Source: JABDBE01 sp049585795 (GTDB lineage: Bacteria; Acidobacteriota; Terriglobia; Terriglobales; Acidobacteriaceae). From it: a stretch of 64,000 nt of DNA. Shown here one piece after another: positions 62,831 to 64,000 of the stretch (its first letter is position 1; the number at the start of each line of letters is the position of its first letter). The stretch is taken from positions 160,812 through 224,811 of the forward strand of contig JBAVAQ010000021.1 in assembly GCA_049585795.1 (NCBI GenBank). The letters are read 5' to 3'. The notes under the pieces were generated by a model that was not told the DNA's origin, searched no databases, and was given only the letters and a program-made list of their open reading frames with translations. Made by a program: the position numbers and the translations under genes.

Positions 62831-64000
62831 CTAGCAGGCTGCGGAAAAACTCGATTTGAAGCGGGCGGAGTACCACGAACCTCTCTTGTTTCCACAGCAC
62901 AACCTGATAAGAAGGAAGTATGCGTGGACAAGACGAGCAGCAGTTGGATGTGTTCAGCTACCTAAGCCCGGAGCAGAGAGTACCCCACGATCACCCCTTG
63001 CGTCCTCTTCGTGCTATGACCAATGAGGCCTTAAGAGAACTGCAACCACAGTTCAATAAGCTGTACGCCAAAACCGGGCGGCCGTCGATTGCGCCGGAGA
63101 AGTTGTTGCGAGCGCTCCTGCTGCAAGCGCTGTATTCGGTGCGCAGCGAACGGCTGTTGATGGAACAACTCGACTATAACCTGCTGTTCCGCTGGTTTGT
63201 GGGCTTGAACATGGATGACGCCATCTGGGATGTGACCGTGTTCACCAAAAACCGCGAGCGCCTGCTCGACGGGGACATTGCCGAAGCCTTCTTCCAAGCG
63301 GTGCTGCAGCAGGCACGCGAGCGCAGGCTGCTCTCGGACGAGCACTTCACCGTGGATGGAACACTATTGGAAGCGTGGGCGAGTGTGAAAAGTTATCAGC
63401 GTAAGGATGCTAAGAACACGGTTCCGCCGGACGATCCTGGCAATGCCACGGTGGACTTCCACGGGGAGAAGCGGTCGAACCAGACGCACGCATCGAAGAC
63501 GGATCCGGATGCGAAGATGGCACGCAAAGGCAAGGGCAAGGAAGCCAAGCTGAGTTACAACGGGAATCTGCTGGTGGAGAACCGCAACGGACTGATCGTG
63601 AACACCGAGGTGTTCGAGGCCAACGGAACGGCGGAGCGAGATGCCGCGCTGGTCATGCTGGAACAAATTCCGGGAACAAGGCAGGTGACCGTGGGCGGCG
63701 ACAAGGGCTATGACACGGCAGATTTCGTAGCGGAGTGCAGAAACATGAAGGTCACGCCTCACGTGGCTCAAAATCTGGAACGGCCGGGTGGGAGCGCCAT
63801 TGATGCTCGGACGACGCAGCACCCTGGATATGCCATCAGTCAAAGGAAGAGGAAGCGTATCGAAGAGTGCTTCGGGTGGCTGAAGACGATCGCGCTGTTG
63901 CGTAAGGTTCGGCATCGTGGAGTCCTCAAGGTGGGATGGGTTTTCACCTTTGCCGCGGCCGCCTATAACTTAGTCCGCCTGCGCAACCTGGCGAGGCACG
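62831..64000 (+). mobile_element. IS5-like insertion sequence, left part
   Basis: The element probably begins with ctagcaggctgcggaaaaac at 62831, which resembles terminal repeats of IS5/IS1182-type elements. Its transposase runs off the window. The right end, second inverted repeat and target duplication cannot be seen. It lies about 215 nt upstream of the his promoter. Confidence 0.65.
62920..64000 (+). CDS. IS5-family transposase, 5' part
   Basis: 360 codons in frame to the window edge. The N-terminus is DUF772-type (YLSPEQRVPHDHPLRPL, LRALLLQALYSVRSER). The DDE residues are visible in FTVDGTLLEAWAS (first D), VGGDKGYDTADF (second D) and KRIEECFGWLKTI (E). ATG 62920 follows GAAGGA. The gene appears intact as far as seen; the stop lies beyond the window. 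Confidence 0.9.
   Translation, partial: MRGQDEQQLDVFSYLSPEQRVPHDHPLRPLRAMTNEALRELQPQFNKLYAKTGRPSIAPEKLLRALLLQALYSVRSERLLMEQLDYNLLFRWFVGLNMDDAIWDVTVFTKNRERLLDGDIAEAFFQAVLQQARERRLLSDEHFTVDGTLLEAWASVKSYQRKDAKNTVPPDDPGNATVDFHGEKRSNQTHASKTDPDAKMARKGKGKEAKLSYNGNLLVENRNGLIVNTEVFEANGTAERDAALVMLEQIPGTRQVTVGGDKGYDTADFVAECRNMKVTPHVAQNLERPGGSAIDARTTQHPGYAISQRKRKRIEECFGWLKTIALLRKVRHRGVLKVGWVFTFAAAAYNLVRLRNLARH

Noticed and set aside
62539..62859. Plus-strand frame over the his promoter and leader
   Set aside because: Its first part is the reverse complement of the His-codon run; nothing supports coding.
1..64000. CRISPR arrays, rRNA genes and prophage
   Set aside because: No regularly spaced repeats, rRNA-like sequence or phage structural genes were seen on either strand.

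Overview
The window looks like a chromosomal segment of an Acidobacteriota genome (Terriglobia / 'Koribacter'-like). The evidence is three secreted VWFA proteins of the type first described in Acidobacteria, many lineage-typical secreted proteins (S55/SpoIVB-like peptidase, TIGR03118 protein, PEGA protein plus a serine/threonine kinase with a TolB/WD40-like propeller, DUF4142, DUF3395), moderately high GC, and frequent GTG/TTG starts. This placement is inference from gene content; there is no rRNA in the window.

Layout. 1-6.6 kb: end of ychF, a four-helix-bundle gene inside a pair of inverted repeats, a ZIP metal transporter, a VWFA protein, an S55 peptidase and a large secreted protein. 6.6-14.8 kb: small membrane and secreted proteins, an M50 site-2 protease broken by a frameshift, two more VWFA proteins, an acetate-type transporter and an M48 protease. 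14.8-19.2 kb: a minus-strand signalling stretch (histidine kinase, RsbRD_N-like protein, HAMP sensor), a decayed fragment of a sigma-54 activator and a nickel/cobalt transporter. 20-23.8 kb: an aldehyde dehydrogenase convergent with pcaHG (protocatechuate 3,4-dioxygenase), then a lone receiver-domain protein. 23.9-29.1 kb: a frameshifted MATE exporter, then pyrR-cdd-pyrimidine phosphorylase-nupC, a pyrimidine salvage unit with translational coupling. 29.2-34.3 kb: Nudix, ABC-F, bactofilin, msrB, lexA, trxA. 34.7-50.8 kb: a sigma/anti-sigma pair, a secreted hydrolase with an EF-hand loop, a TPR protein, DinB, TIGR03118, triple DUF3395, YncE-like, FNR-like, cupin, PEGA and kinase genes. 51-56.2 kb: an amidohydrolase, then treS, a glycosyltransferase and a membrane-channel-like gene that may serve osmoadaptation. 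56.2-62.6 kb: a tightly overlapping minus-strand operon hisI-G-D-C-B-H-F-A. 62.8-64 kb: the start of an IS5-like insertion sequence cut by the window edge.

The strongest discovery is upstream of hisI. A 22-codon leader ORF carries six His codons in seven positions and is followed by mutually exclusive RNA hairpins ending in a Rho-independent terminator, so it looks like a complete histidine attenuator. A good -35/-10 promoter sits only 6 nt from the leader start codon, so the leader peptide may be made from a leaderless mRNA. hisE and a histidinol-phosphate phosphatase are not in the operon.

Three reading-frame disruptions (M50 protease, MATE exporter, in-frame stop before the glycosyltransferase) may be real mutations or assembly errors and should be checked against reads. 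Intergenic hairpins recur at convergent gene pairs (6.55, 10.53, 32.55, 33.92, 34.47 and 50.8 kb).
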